DNA of 64,000 nucleotides from Nocardioides sp. IC4_145 (GCF_011250565.1 NZ_JAANMS010000003.1:62001-126000), one strand, 5' to 3'; positions 27,613 to 35,412 are shown, counted from the stretch's first letter. Translations and numbers: made by a program. Notes: generated from the sequence alone by a model not told the origin.

Positions 27613-27668
27613 GGCGCTGCGCGCCTTCCTTAACCAGCCGCCCGAGGCGCTGCGGGCCTTCCTCAACC
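27613..27668. repeat. Two direct repeats of a 23-nt sequence overlapping a stop codon
   Basis: GGCGCTGCGCGCCTTCCTTA at 27613 (23 nt in all) recurs at 27646 with two changes, a 33-nt period. The second copy contains the stop codon of the metallophosphoesterase gene. The CTTCGAGACAGGCGCTGCG start resembles the REP-like family at 17143. Just upstream, 27586-27601 holds consecutive GCGGGGG units. Confidence 0.6.
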
Positions 27669-28817
27669 GGAAGTCGAGCGGAGGGTGACGACGGTGATCT
27701 CGGGCGCGGCGCCAGTGCGGACGGGCGGGCCGGAGGTGCCGACACCGCGGGAGGTCACGACGGTGACGCCGTCGACGACGTCCACGCCGGCGAGGGTGGG
27801 TTGCTGGAGCGGCACGAGCCAGCCGAACGGCCAGATCTGGCCGCCGTGGGTGTGGCCGGAGAGCTGGAGGTCGACGCCGGCCGAGGCGACGAGCTGGCGC
27901 GGTTCGTGGGCGACGTACACCACGTAGTCCTCCGGCCGCGTCCCGGAGAGCGCGGCGGCCGGGTCCGGCTCGAGGGCGCCGGTGCCGATCTCGTCGTGGA
28001 CGCCGGCGACGACGAGGGGGTCTCCCCCGCGCTCGAGGACGACGTGCTCGTTGCGGAGGACGTCGACGCCGAGGGTCTCGAGCCGGTCGAGGTACGCCGG
28101 GGCGTCACCGGTCTCGATCTCGTGGTTGCCGGACACGGCGACGACGCCGAGCGGCGCGTCCAGGTCGGCGAGGGGGTCGAGGTCGGGGCCGGTGTACCGC
28201 TCGCGGCCGTCGACGAGGTCGCCGCCGAGCACGACCAGGTCCGGGTCCTGCGCGTTGACGAGGTCGACGACGCGGCGGGTCCAGGCCTCGCCGTGGACGA
28301 CACCGACGTGCAGGTCGGTCAGCAGCACGATCCGCGCGCCGTCCCAGCCGTCGGGCAGCGCCGCCGACCCGACGTCGTACGCCGTGGCGCGCGGCCGCTG
28401 CGCGACGACGGCGCCGACGGCCATCACCGCCAGGGCGAGGACGACGACCACCGGGGTGCCGACGCGGAGCAGCCGTTCGCGGGCGGCGCGGCGGCCGAGC
28501 AGCCGGAGCACCAGCGAGGCGAGGGCGAGCAGGAGGCAGCCGACCGTGAGGTACCAGGCGAGCCCCAGCCAGGACAGCCCGAGCCACAGCACCGGCCGGA
28601 GCGGGGCGGGGTCGATCGTGCGGTAGGCGACGTTCGTGGCGGCGTAGAGCAGCAGCCCGCCGACGACCACGACGAGCGAGAGCCGCCGCGCCCACCGCGG
28701 GGCGCCGCTGACGACCGCGAGGCGACGGTGCAGCCACCGCGCCCACCACACGACGGACGCGACGAGCAGCAGCAGCGCGAGGACCCCCAGCACCTGGCCG
28801 AGCCAGGTGTCCTGCAC
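27663..28817 (-). CDS. Membrane-anchored metallophosphoesterase
   Basis: This protein of about 384 residues has an N-terminal half with four or five membrane helices, and a C-terminal calcineurin-like phosphoesterase domain. The metal-binding motifs are LLTDLHVG, LGGDLVDG, SGNHE and GHTHGGQIWPFG, the pattern of the YkuE/YaeI-like family. The active site probably faces outward or the membrane surface; the substrate is unknown (UDP-diacylglucosamine or other phospholipid-linked phosphates have been proposed for relatives). It lies 14 nt after pdxS. The GTG at 28817 is the most plausible start but has no clear ribosome site, so the N-terminus is uncertain. Confidence 0.87.
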   Translation of the reverse strand: MQDTWLGQVLGVLALLLLVASVVWWARWLHRRLAVVSGAPRWARRLSLVVVVGGLLLYAATNVAYRTIDPAPLRPVLWLGLSWLGLAWYLTVGCLLLALASLVLRLLGRRAARERLLRVGTPVVVVLALAVMAVGAVVAQRPRATAYDVGSAALPDGWDGARIVLLTDLHVGVVHGEAWTRRVVDLVNAQDPDLVVLGGDLVDGRERYTGPDLDPLADLDAPLGVVAVSGNHEIETGDAPAYLDRLETLGVDVLRNEHVVLERGGDPLVVAGVHDEIGTGALEPDPAAALSGTRPEDYVVYVAHEPRQLVASAGVDLQLSGHTHGGQIWPFGWLVPLQQPTLAGVDVVDGVTVVTSRGVGTSGPPVRTGAAPEITVVTLRSTSG

Positions 28818-28830
28818 GTCGCTCAGGAGG

Positions 28831-29745
28831 TCACCAGCCGCGCTCGGCGAGGCGGTGGGGCTGCGGGATCTCCTCGACGTTGATGCCGACCATCGCCTCG
28901 CCCAGGCCGCGGGAGACCTTCGCGACCATGTCGGGGTCGTCGTGGAAGGTCGTGGCCCTGACGATCGCCTCGGCCCGCTGCGCGGGGTTGCCGGACTTGA
29001 AGATGCCCGAGCCGACGAAGACGCCTTCGGCACCGAGCTGCATCATCATCGCCGCGTCCGCGGGCGTGGCGATGCCGCCGGCAGTGAACAGCACGACCGG
29101 CAGCTTGCCGGTCTCGGCGACCTCCTTGACCAGGTCGTACGGCGCCTGGAGCTCCTTGGCCGCGACGTACAGCTCGTCGCCCTCGAGTGCCGCGAGCCGG
29201 CGGATCTCGCCGCGGATGGTGCGCATGTGGGTGACCGCGTTGGACACGTCACCGGTGCCGGCCTCGCCCTTGGAGCGGATCATCGCCGCGCCCTCGGTGA
29301 TCCGCCGCAGCGCCTCCCCGAGGTTGGTCGCACCGCACACGAACGGCACGGTGAACGCCCACTTGTCGATGTGGTTCGCGTAGTCGGCGGGCGTGAGCAC
29401 CTCGGACTCGTCGACGTAGTCCACGCCGAGCGACTGCAGCACCTGCGCCTCCGCGAAGTGGCCGATCCGCGCCTTGGCCATGACCGGGATCGAGACGGCC
29501 TCGATGATCCCGTCGATCATGTCCGGGTCCGACATCCGCGAGACGCCGCCCTGGGCCCGGATGTCGGCCGGCACCCGCTCGAGCGCCATGACCGCGACGG
29601 CGCCTGCGTCCTCGGCGATCTTGGCCTGGTCGGGGGTGACGACGTCCATGATCACGCCGCCCTTGAGCATCTCCGCCATGCCGCGCTTGACGCGGGTGGT
29701 GCCGGTGGTGGGGCCGTCGGTGGTGGAGGCGTGGCTCTCGGTCAT
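28831..29745 (-). CDS. pdxS: Pyridoxal 5'-phosphate synthase lyase subunit PdxS
   Basis: This 304-residue enzyme builds PLP from ribose 5-phosphate, glyceraldehyde 3-phosphate and ammonia from PdxT. The sequence is very conserved: [28 protein letters not shown], and [13 protein letters not shown] with the active-site Lys91. The ATG at 29745 lies 6 nt after TACGCT, so the transcript should be leaderless. It follows the lipid-synthesis genes by 19 nt and is followed by the metallophosphoesterase gene. Confidence 0.97.
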   Translation of the reverse strand: MTESHASTTDGPTTGTTRVKRGMAEMLKGGVIMDVVTPDQAKIAEDAGAVAVMALERVPADIRAQGGVSRMSDPDMIDGIIEAVSIPVMAKARIGHFAEAQVLQSLGVDYVDESEVLTPADYANHIDKWAFTVPFVCGATNLGEALRRITEGAAMIRSKGEAGTGDVSNAVTHMRTIRGEIRRLAALEGDELYVAAKELQAPYDLVKEVAETGKLPVVLFTAGGIATPADAAMMMQLGAEGVFVGSGIFKSGNPAQRAEAIVRATTFHDDPDMVAKVSRGLGEAMVGINVEEIPQPHRLAERGW

Positions 29746-29751
29746 GCGAGG

Positions 29752-29757
29752 AGCGTA
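29752..29757 (-). promoter_or_regulatory. -10 element (TACGCT), leaderless pdxS promoter
   Basis: TACGCT on the minus strand ends 6 nt before the pdxS ATG and lies within the short gap after the phosphatidyltransferase gene. Confidence 0.55.
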
Positions 29758-29764
29758 GGACGCT

Positions 29765-30397
29765 TTACCCGGCGGACGGACTTCCGTCCGCCAGGGCTGC
29801 GAGCGCCTGCCGGCGCACCACCCAGATGCGCTGCACGACGGTGATCGTCGAGGCGATCGCGAGCGCCCAGAGGGCGACGTGCATGAGGACCGGGAGGTCG
29901 AAGATCGCGCCGAGGCCGGTCATCACGAGGATCGCGACGAGCCGGTCCGCGCGCTCGGCGATGCCCACCTTGGCGGTGTAGCCGAGGCTCTCCGCGCGCG
30001 AGCGGGCGTAGGAGGTGACGCTGCCCATGACCAGGCAGACGAGCGAGAGCACGAGGTAGAGCCGGCTGTCGCCCTCCCACGCGAAGTACAGGGCGAGCCC
30101 GCCGAAGATCGCGCCGTCGCCGATCCGGTCGAGGGTCGAGTCGAGGAACGCGCCGAAGCTGCTGGAGCGGCCGGTCGAGCGCGCCATGTAGCCGTCGAGC
30201 AGGTCGCTGAAGACGAACGCCGTGATGACGAGGGTGCCGATGAGCAGCTCCCCCTGCGGGTAGAACACCAGCGCGCCCGCGCACACCCCGAGCGTCCCGA
30301 CGAGGGTCACGGCGTCGGCGCTGACCCCCAGCCTGATGAGCAGGTGGGCGACGGGGGCGAGGACCTTCGTCCAGAAGGCGCGGAAACGTTCCAGCAT
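29765..30397 (-). CDS. CDP-alcohol phosphatidyltransferase, probable phosphatidylinositol-phosphate synthase
   Basis: This 210-residue membrane enzyme joins a CDP-diacylglycerol to an alcohol. The full catalytic motif is present: Asp65, then D68-G69-x2-A72-R73-x8-G82-x3-D86-x3-D90. About six membrane helices follow. The position, between a HIT protein and pdxS near thrS, matches mycobacterial pgsA1, which makes phosphatidylinositol phosphate from CDP-diacylglycerol and inositol 1-phosphate. The acyltransferase and mannosyltransferase genes that follow pgsA1 in mycobacteria are absent here. The substrate assignment comes from synteny; the family is certain. A TAGCCT box overlaps the preceding stop codon, 9 nt before the ATG. 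Confidence 0.88.
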   Translation of the reverse strand: MLERFRAFWTKVLAPVAHLLIRLGVSADAVTLVGTLGVCAGALVFYPQGELLIGTLVITAFVFSDLLDGYMARSTGRSSSFGAFLDSTLDRIGDGAIFGGLALYFAWEGDSRLYLVLSLVCLVMGSVTSYARSRAESLGYTAKVGIAERADRLVAILVMTGLGAIFDLPVLMHVALWALAIASTITVVQRIWVVRRQALAALADGSPSAG

Positions 30398-30406
30398 GGC
30401 GGCAGC

Positions 30407-30412
30407 AGGCTA
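30407..30412 (-). promoter_or_regulatory. Possible -10 element (TAGCCT) for the phosphatidyltransferase
   Basis: TAGCCT on the minus strand contains the stop codon of the upstream phosphatase gene and ends 9 nt before the ATG at 30397. It may be an internal promoter of the unit. Confidence 0.3.
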
Positions 30413-31189
30413 GCGGTCGAGCAGCCGCGCGCAGACCTCGCCCACGGCGGTCGGCGGCCCCGCGACGTACCAGTCCTTGCCCGCGACCTCGACGTGCCGC
30501 GTCACTCCCCCGACGCCCCGGATGATCGCCGCGCCCGGCAGCTCGTCCCACGGCGCGACGGAGTGCTGGAAGACCAGCCCCACCCGCCCGGTCGCGACGC
30601 CGACCTGGTCCATGCTCATCGAGCCGAACCACCGCAGCGCCGCGGCACCACCGGCCGCGCGACGCCATGCGGCACCGACCTCGCCCTCGAGGAAGGGCGG
30701 GTGCAGGTACGTCGCGATGCTGATCTCCGCGAGCGGCCGGTCGACCAGCGGGGCCAGCGGACGGCCGTCGCGGGTGCTCGGCAGCGCCGGCCCGCCGACG
30801 TACGTCGCCCCGCCCATCGGGTCGTGGACCGCCCCGACCAGCAGGTCCTCGGTGTCGCGCAGACCCACCGCGGAGCACCACCAGGGCAGGTCGTTGACGA
30901 AGTTGTAGGTGCCGTCGACGGGGTCGACGACCCAGGAGCGGCCGGTCGTGCTCTCGGCGACGTGCCCGTGCTCCTCGCCCAGCACGGCGTCGCCCGGGCG
31001 CTCGGCGCGGAGCCGGCCGGTCACCAGCTCCTCGGCGGCGCGGTCGGCCGCGGTGACCACGTCGGAGATGGACGTCTTGTAGTCGAGCCGGAGCCCGTCG
31101 GAGCGCATCCGGCGGGCGAGCGTGCCGGCCTCCCGCACCAGGTCGGCGGCGAGCCGGGCGTCGTCCTCGGGCGTCGGGAGCGTGGTCAC
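30410..31189 (-). CDS. Inositol-monophosphatase-family phosphatase
   Basis: This 259-residue protein has the FIG superfamily metal motifs: the LGEEHGH glutamate, WVVDPVDGTYNFV and, near the C-terminus, the APWDELPGA motif. Such enzymes remove phosphate from inositol phosphates, PAP, fructose bisphosphate or histidinol phosphate. Its stop lies 12 nt before the phosphatidylinositol-phosphate-synthase-like gene, so a role in inositol or PI-phosphate metabolism is likely but unproven. I chose the GTG at 31189, which overlaps the HIT gene stop (GTGA); a GTG at 31201 is the alternative. Confidence 0.88.
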   Translation of the reverse strand: MTTLPTPEDDARLAADLVREAGTLARRMRSDGLRLDYKTSISDVVTAADRAAEELVTGRLRAERPGDAVLGEEHGHVAESTTGRSWVVDPVDGTYNFVNDLPWWCSAVGLRDTEDLLVGAVHDPMGGATYVGGPALPSTRDGRPLAPLVDRPLAEISIATYLHPPFLEGEVGAAWRRAAGGAAALRWFGSMSMDQVGVATGRVGLVFQHSVAPWDELPGAAIIRGVGGVTRHVEVAGKDWYVAGPPTAVGEVCARLLDR

Positions 31190-31749
31190 GCCGTCGGCCA
31201 CGCCTCGGCGAGCAGCGCGCGGGTGTCGCCCAGCAGCTCGGGCAGGGTCTTGGTGCGACCGATGATCGGCATGAAGTTCTGGTCGCCGGGCCAGCGCGGC
31301 ACCACGTGCTGGTGCAGGTGGGCGGCGATGCCGGCGCCGGCGATGTGCCCCTGGTTCATGCCGATGTTGAAGCCACCCGCTCCGGAGACCCGCCGCACGA
31401 CGCGCATCGCGTCGCGGGTGAGGTCGGCGATCTCCGCGGCCTCCTCGTCGGTGGTCTCGGTGTAGTCGGCGATGTGGCGGTAGGGGCAGACCATCAGGTG
31501 CCCGGGCGCGTAGGGGTAGAGGTTGAGCACGACGAACGACAGCTCACCGCGGTGCACCACCAGGCCCTCGTCGTCGGCCAGGGACGGGATCCGGCAGAAC
31601 GGGCACTCCCCCGACGAGGCGTCGGCCGGCTTGTTCTCGCCGCGGATGTAGGCCATCCGGTGCGGGGTCCAGAGCCGGTCCAGCTCGTCGGAGCGGCCGA
31701 TGCCGTCCTGGTGCAGCGTGTCCACGTCCGCTCGGTCCTCTCCGTTCAC
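31186..31749 (-). CDS. HIT-domain protein (AP4A phosphorylase/hydrolase-like)
   Basis: This 187-residue nucleotide-binding protein has the histidine triad H144-x-H146-x-H148 (HLHQHVVPRW) and the N-terminal zinc pair CPFC at 49-52. In mycobacteria the protein in this synteny (between thrS and pgsA1) is a diadenosine tetraphosphate phosphorylase. The GTG at 31749 overlaps the TetR gene stop (GTGA), and its own stop overlaps the next start, so TetR, HIT and the phosphatase form a chain of 4-nt overlaps. The enzyme activity is inferred from family and synteny. Confidence 0.91.
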   Translation of the reverse strand: MNGEDRADVDTLHQDGIGRSDELDRLWTPHRMAYIRGENKPADASSGECPFCRIPSLADDEGLVVHRGELSFVVLNLYPYAPGHLMVCPYRHIADYTETTDEEAAEIADLTRDAMRVVRRVSGAGGFNIGMNQGHIAGAGIAAHLHQHVVPRWPGDQNFMPIIGRTKTLPELLGDTRALLAEAWPTA

Positions 31750-32459
31750 GGGGTCGCCTGCGTCCGGGCCACCGCGACCAGGTCCTCGACGCTCTGCTTC
31801 GGGTCGAGCTCGAAGCCGAGGGCGCGGGCGTGGCCGGCGAGGATGTACCAGACCGACCCGGTCACCAGCTCGACCAGCTTGGGCGCGGCCGGCACCCGCT
31901 CGGGCCGCGCCATCCACCGGCGCACCGCGCCGAAGACCGCACCGACCAGCCCGAAGACCAGCGGGTCGATGGCCGCGCGCTCGTCGTCGCCGAGATCGAG
32001 ACCGAGCATCTCGACGGCGGTGGTGATCACCTCGCAGACCTGCCCCGCGATCTGGGTCAGCCCCTCCTGCAGCGGACCGGTGCCCTCGCCCTGCTCGGCG
32101 ACCCGGTGCAGTGCCGGGTGCGCGACCGCCCAGCCGACGTACGTCGCCACGATCCGCTCGACGATCTGCGGGATCGTGCCCTCGAGGCCGATCTCCGGGA
32201 GCAGCTCGGCCCACAGCCCGTCGAGGATCTCGGCCTGCACCGCCCGGTCGAGGTCGGAGCGGTCCGCGAAGTGGCGGTAGACGACGGTGCGGTTGAGGCC
32301 GGCCCGCTCGGCGATCTGCTGGACGTGGAACTCGGCGCCCGGCTCGCCGTCCTCGATGACCGCGATCGCGGCGTCGAGGATCTGCTGGCGCCGCTGCTGG
32401 TTGTGGCGGTCCCAGCGCGCCTGGCGCCCGTCCGGGCGGGCGTCCTCACTCGTCGCCAT
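31746..32459 (-). CDS. TetR-family transcriptional regulator
   Basis: This 237-residue protein has an N-terminal helix-turn-helix domain (HVQQIAERAGLNRTVVYRHF, about residues 44-65) and an all-helical C-terminal ligand domain. The ATG at 32459 is chosen over a GTG 3 nt upstream because GAGG then lies at a good distance. A perfect inverted repeat sits right after its -10 box, suggesting autorepression. It is the first gene of a chain of overlapping genes (HIT, phosphatase, phosphatidyltransferase), so it may control phosphoinositide synthesis. The ligand is unknown. Confidence 0.9.
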   Translation of the reverse strand: MATSEDARPDGRQARWDRHNQQRRQQILDAAIAVIEDGEPGAEFHVQQIAERAGLNRTVVYRHFADRSDLDRAVQAEILDGLWAELLPEIGLEGTIPQIVERIVATYVGWAVAHPALHRVAEQGEGTGPLQEGLTQIAGQVCEVITTAVEMLGLDLGDDERAAIDPLVFGLVGAVFGAVRRWMARPERVPAAPKLVELVTGSVWYILAGHARALGFELDPKQSVEDLVAVARTQATP

Positions 32460-32494
32460 CACGTCCTCGTTCCGTCCCCGGGTCGCGCCTCCGC

Positions 32495-32515
32495 GACCCC
32501 CGCTCGACGGGGGTC
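32495..32515. promoter_or_regulatory. Palindromic operator candidate at the tetR transcription start
   Basis: GACCCCCG and CGGGGGTC form perfect 8-bp arms around 5 nt, adjacent to the -10 box at 32516. The position at the transcription start fits a TetR autorepressor site. It overlaps another inverted repeat, 32480-32499 (GGGTCGCG/CGCGACCC), so the two cannot fold at once in RNA. Confidence 0.45.
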
Positions 32516-32521
32516 AGGCTA
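32516..32521 (-). promoter_or_regulatory. -10 element (TAGCCT) for the tetR-HIT unit
   Basis: TAGCCT on the minus strand predicts a transcript start near 32509, about 50 nt before the tetR ATG. Confidence 0.45.
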
Positions 32522-32549
32522 TCCGGCGACCTGTGACCTGGCGGAGGGG

Positions 32550-32555
32550 TAGTGT
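32550..32555 (+). promoter_or_regulatory. -10 element (TAGTGT) for the 45-residue gene
   Basis: TAGTGT on the plus strand lies 42 nt upstream of the ATG at 32598, back to back with the tetR promoter. Confidence 0.4.
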
Positions 32556-32597
32556 CGTCGGACGGGGCCACCCAGGCCCTCCACCGAGGGATCCCCC

Positions 32598-32735
32598 ATG
32601 AGCGACAAGTCGCCGCGCCAAGGAATGTCGAAGAAGTCCGGCAAGTCGATCAAGGAGAAGCGGGGCGAGAAGCGCGCCAAGGCCGCCTCCGACCACGCCA
32701 GCTCCATGGAGCAGGTCACCGCCAAGAAGCGCTGA
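32598..32735 (+). CDS. 45-residue, highly basic protein of unknown function
   Basis: The protein runs MSDKSPRQGMSKKSGKSIKE, then a Lys/Arg/Ala-rich stretch to a C-terminal AKKR. About a third of the residues are Lys or Arg and no hydrophobic segment is present, so it is probably unstructured and binds nucleic acid or ribosomes; that is inference. GAGGG precedes the ATG and a promoter lies upstream. Small basic proteins with SGKSIKEKR-like cores are, as I recall, widespread in actinobacteria without known function. Its last 20 nt overlap the end of the converging ferredoxin-reductase gene. Confidence 0.72.
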   Translation: MSDKSPRQGMSKKSGKSIKEKRGEKRAKAASDHASSMEQVTAKKR

Positions 32736-34371
32736 CCGCGCGCCGGCCCCTCCTCCCGCGTCGCAGCGTGATCGCGCGCGCGTCGTCGGGGTCGGTGATC
32801 TTGACCCGGGGACGGCCCGCGGCCTCGCCGCGGCGCCGCTCCTCGCGGTCGATGGCGCGCCAGCCCGCCAGGTCCACGACGGGTACGTCGCGGCGCGCGA
32901 GCACCGCGGCCAGGTCGCCGTCGCGGGTCGCCGGCGCCTCCAGCAGCCCCGCGTCGAGGTCGTCGAGCAGTGCCTCGACGGTCTCCTGCGCGCAGATCTT
33001 GTTGGTGCCGAGGAACCCGGTCGGTCCGCGCTTGGCCCACCCGGCGACGTACGTGCCCGGCTCGACGCGTCCCCCGACGTTCGGCACGGTGCCGGTGACC
33101 GGGTCGTGCGGCAGGCCGGCGACGGGCACACCCCGGTAGCCGACCGAGCGCAGCACCATCCCGGCCTCGAGCACCTCGGTCTCGCCGGTCGCCTTCGCGC
33201 GCGGCACGCCGGCGGCGTCGGGGACCAGCTCGTTGCGCACGACCTCGACGCCCTCGGTCCGGCCGGTGCCCACGATGCGCACCGGTGAGGCCAGGAAGCG
33301 CAGGACGATCCGGCGCTTGCGGGGATCGGTCCGGCGGGCCGCGAGCTCGCGCAGCACCCGGGCGCGCACGTCGTCGCCGGTCACCTCCGCGCCGCCGAGG
33401 TCGGCGACGACGTCGACGTCGCGCAGGCCGGCGAGGCCGATCAGCTCGGGAGTCGTGAAGGACGCCTGGTCCGGGCCGCGCCGACCCAGGACGACCACCT
33501 CGCGCACGGCACTGGTGCGCAGCGCGGCCAGCGCGTGGTCGGCGAGGTCGGTGGTGGCGAGGGCGTCGGGGTCGGCGGTGAGCACCCGCGCGACGTCGAG
33601 CGCCACGTTGCCGTTGCCGACGACCACCACCCGCTCGTGGTCGAGGTGCACCTCCAGGTCGCGGTGGTCGGGGTGGCCGTTGTACCAACCCACCAGCGCG
33701 GTCGCCGAGCACGACCCGGGCAGGTCCTCCCCCGGCACGTCCAGGCGGCGGTCCGCCGACGCGCCGACCGTCCACACGACCGCGTCGTAGTGCTCGTCGA
33801 GCTCCGCGCGCGTGACGTCGCGGCCCACCTCGACACCGAGCAGGTAGCGGAAGCCGGGCTGCTCCTCGATCGCACGGAACAGCCGCTCGGCGTCCTTGGT
33901 GTGGCGGTGGTCGGGCGCGACACCCGCACGGAGCAGCCCGTACGGCGTCGGCAGCCGGTCGAGCACGTCGACGGTGACCTCGGGGTGGCACAGCAGCTCG
34001 TCGGCCGTGTAGAGCCCGGCCGGTCCGGCGCCGACGACGGCGACGCGGACCGGCCGGGGCCGCCGCAGCCGGCGCTGAGGGGGGACCAGCGCTAGCGGGG
34101 TGCGGTCGGCATGGGGGAAGACGTCGTAGTAGGCCGCGTTGACCTCGCGGAACGGCTCCTGCTCGGGCGTCAGCGCGGTGTCCGGCACGATCGCCCCGAC
34201 CGGGCACGCCGTGGTGCACGCGCCGCAGCCGACGCACGAGCGCGGGTCGACGTACAGCATCTCGGCGGTGGCGAACCCGGGCTCACCGGGCGCGGGGTGG
34301 ATGCAGTTGACCGGGCAGGCGACGACGCAGGAGGCATCGGCGCAGCAGGACTGCGTGACGACGTACGGCAC
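32716..34371 (-). CDS. Ferredoxin fused to ferredoxin-NADP(+) reductase (FprB/FprA type)
   Basis: This 551-residue protein joins a 7Fe/8Fe ferredoxin (cysteines at 9, 10, 15, 19, 23 and C46-x2-C49-x2-C52-x3-C56) to an adrenodoxin-reductase-like flavoprotein. The FAD motif VGAGPAGLYTADEL starts near residue 113 and the NADP motif VVGNGNVALDVARVL follows. It resembles mycobacterial FprB, which moves electrons between NADPH and Fe-S carriers. The GTG at 34371 lies 21 nt after the stop of the AurF-like oxygenase gene on the same strand, so it is a good candidate electron donor for that diiron enzyme. The C-terminal ~90 residues are an Arg-rich extension. Confidence 0.93.
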   Translation of the reverse strand: MPYVVTQSCCADASCVVACPVNCIHPAPGEPGFATAEMLYVDPRSCVGCGACTTACPVGAIVPDTALTPEQEPFREVNAAYYDVFPHADRTPLALVPPQRRLRRPRPVRVAVVGAGPAGLYTADELLCHPEVTVDVLDRLPTPYGLLRAGVAPDHRHTKDAERLFRAIEEQPGFRYLLGVEVGRDVTRAELDEHYDAVVWTVGASADRRLDVPGEDLPGSCSATALVGWYNGHPDHRDLEVHLDHERVVVVGNGNVALDVARVLTADPDALATTDLADHALAALRTSAVREVVVLGRRGPDQASFTTPELIGLAGLRDVDVVADLGGAEVTGDDVRARVLRELAARRTDPRKRRIVLRFLASPVRIVGTGRTEGVEVVRNELVPDAAGVPRAKATGETEVLEAGMVLRSVGYRGVPVAGLPHDPVTGTVPNVGGRVEPGTYVAGWAKRGPTGFLGTNKICAQETVEALLDDLDAGLLEAPATRDGDLAAVLARRDVPVVDLAGWRAIDREERRRGEAAGRPRVKITDPDDARAITLRRGRRGRRAVSASWR

Positions 34372-34392
34372 GGGTCTGCGCTCGACCCGGGA

Positions 34393-35376
34393 TCAGGAGG
34401 CGGCCGAGGCCGGCTGGCTGCGGAAGCGCGAGCTGCGCCCGTCGATGCCCATCGCCCGCCAGAGCAGGCGGGAGGCGGGATTCATCATCCCGGTGCGCTC
34501 AGCGAGCATCCGCACGTCGGCGAAGAGGTCGCGCAGGAACTTCCGCGACTCCGGCGCGCGCCACCACACGTCGCGCACGACCGAGCGCGGGATGCCCATG
34601 TCGCGGCGGGCCTTGCGGCCCGGGCGGAGGATCTGGTCGCAGAGCCAGCGCATGATCAGCGGCACGACCAGCGAGAGCACGAACCGCTCGACCCGGCGCA
34701 GGCGCGGGGCGCGGTGCTCGAGGTAGGTGTGGGCGAAGCCGATGTGGCGCGCCTCTTCCGCGACGTGGATCTGCATGATCCGCCGCAGCAGCGGGTGCGT
34801 GTCGTCCCCGGCGCGCAGCACCGCCTTCTGCACGTGGTCGATCGGCTCCTCGCCGGCGAGCACGCCGTAGAAGAAGCCGAACGGGACCCACTTCGCGAAC
34901 AGCGGCAGGAACGGCGCCACCGCCCGGAACGCCCAGGTGCCGCCCGCGACGTCCTGACCGGAGCGGTTCACGAACTCCTGGAACATCTGGGTGTGGTGGC
35001 ACTCCTCGGTCGCCTCGTGGGTGGAGTACCGGAACTCCGGGCTGCCGTTGCGCAGGCCGAACGCGTAGTTCATCAGGCCGCTGATGAGGATCTGCTCGAA
35101 CTGCAGACCGACCTTGGTGACGTTTGCCTGGCGGTAGAGCCCGATCTCGACCTGTCGCTCCAGCGGCAGCGACCGGTACCACGGGTGGCGCCCGAGCACG
35201 TCCCCCGCGGGCAGCACCCAGCGGGGGTCGGCCGGGTCCACGGCGTACGCCGGGTCGTCCCACGCGATGTCGCGGAACGCGTCGAAGTGCTGCTCCACCG
35301 ACGCCTCCGACAGCGTGCGGAGGGTGTCGTCGTACGAGCGGCCGGTGAGGTCGGTCTGCAGGTCCGTCGCGGTCAT
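34393..35376 (-). CDS. AurF-like diiron N-oxygenase family protein
   Basis: This 327-residue protein matches the AurF family (p-aminobenzoate N-oxygenase type). Carboxylate and histidine ligands are visible in LQFEQILISG, HEATEECHHTQMF and IHVAEEARHIGFAH. Relatives oxidise aromatic amines or other substrates using O2 and two reducing equivalents; the substrate here is unknown and no biosynthetic cluster is nearby. It forms a two-gene unit with the downstream ferredoxin-reductase fusion. The ATG at 35376 is 7 nt after a TAACGT box with a TTACAT -35 at 17 nt, one of the best promoters in the window and predicted leaderless. Confidence 0.87.
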   Translation of the reverse strand: MTATDLQTDLTGRSYDDTLRTLSEASVEQHFDAFRDIAWDDPAYAVDPADPRWVLPAGDVLGRHPWYRSLPLERQVEIGLYRQANVTKVGLQFEQILISGLMNYAFGLRNGSPEFRYSTHEATEECHHTQMFQEFVNRSGQDVAGGTWAFRAVAPFLPLFAKWVPFGFFYGVLAGEEPIDHVQKAVLRAGDDTHPLLRRIMQIHVAEEARHIGFAHTYLEHRAPRLRRVERFVLSLVVPLIMRWLCDQILRPGRKARRDMGIPRSVVRDVWWRAPESRKFLRDLFADVRMLAERTGMMNPASRLLWRAMGIDGRSSRFRSQPASAAS

Positions 35377-35383
35377 GCCGACC

Positions 35384-35412
35384 ACGTTAGTGCGACACCA
35401 CGTCCGATGTAA
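35384..35412 (-). promoter_or_regulatory. Promoter TTACAT-17-TAACGT, leaderless AurF-like gene
   Basis: On the minus strand TTACAT (35407-35412) and TAACGT (35384-35389) are separated by 17 nt, and the start codon follows after 7 nt. A small inverted repeat, GCGAC-GCGT-GTCGC at 35423-35436, lies just upstream and could bind a regulator. Confidence 0.6.

Noticed and set aside
34200..34371. Separate ferredoxin gene in front of the reductase
   Set aside because: The ferredoxin cysteines are in the same uninterrupted frame as the FAD and NADP motifs, so it is one fused protein.
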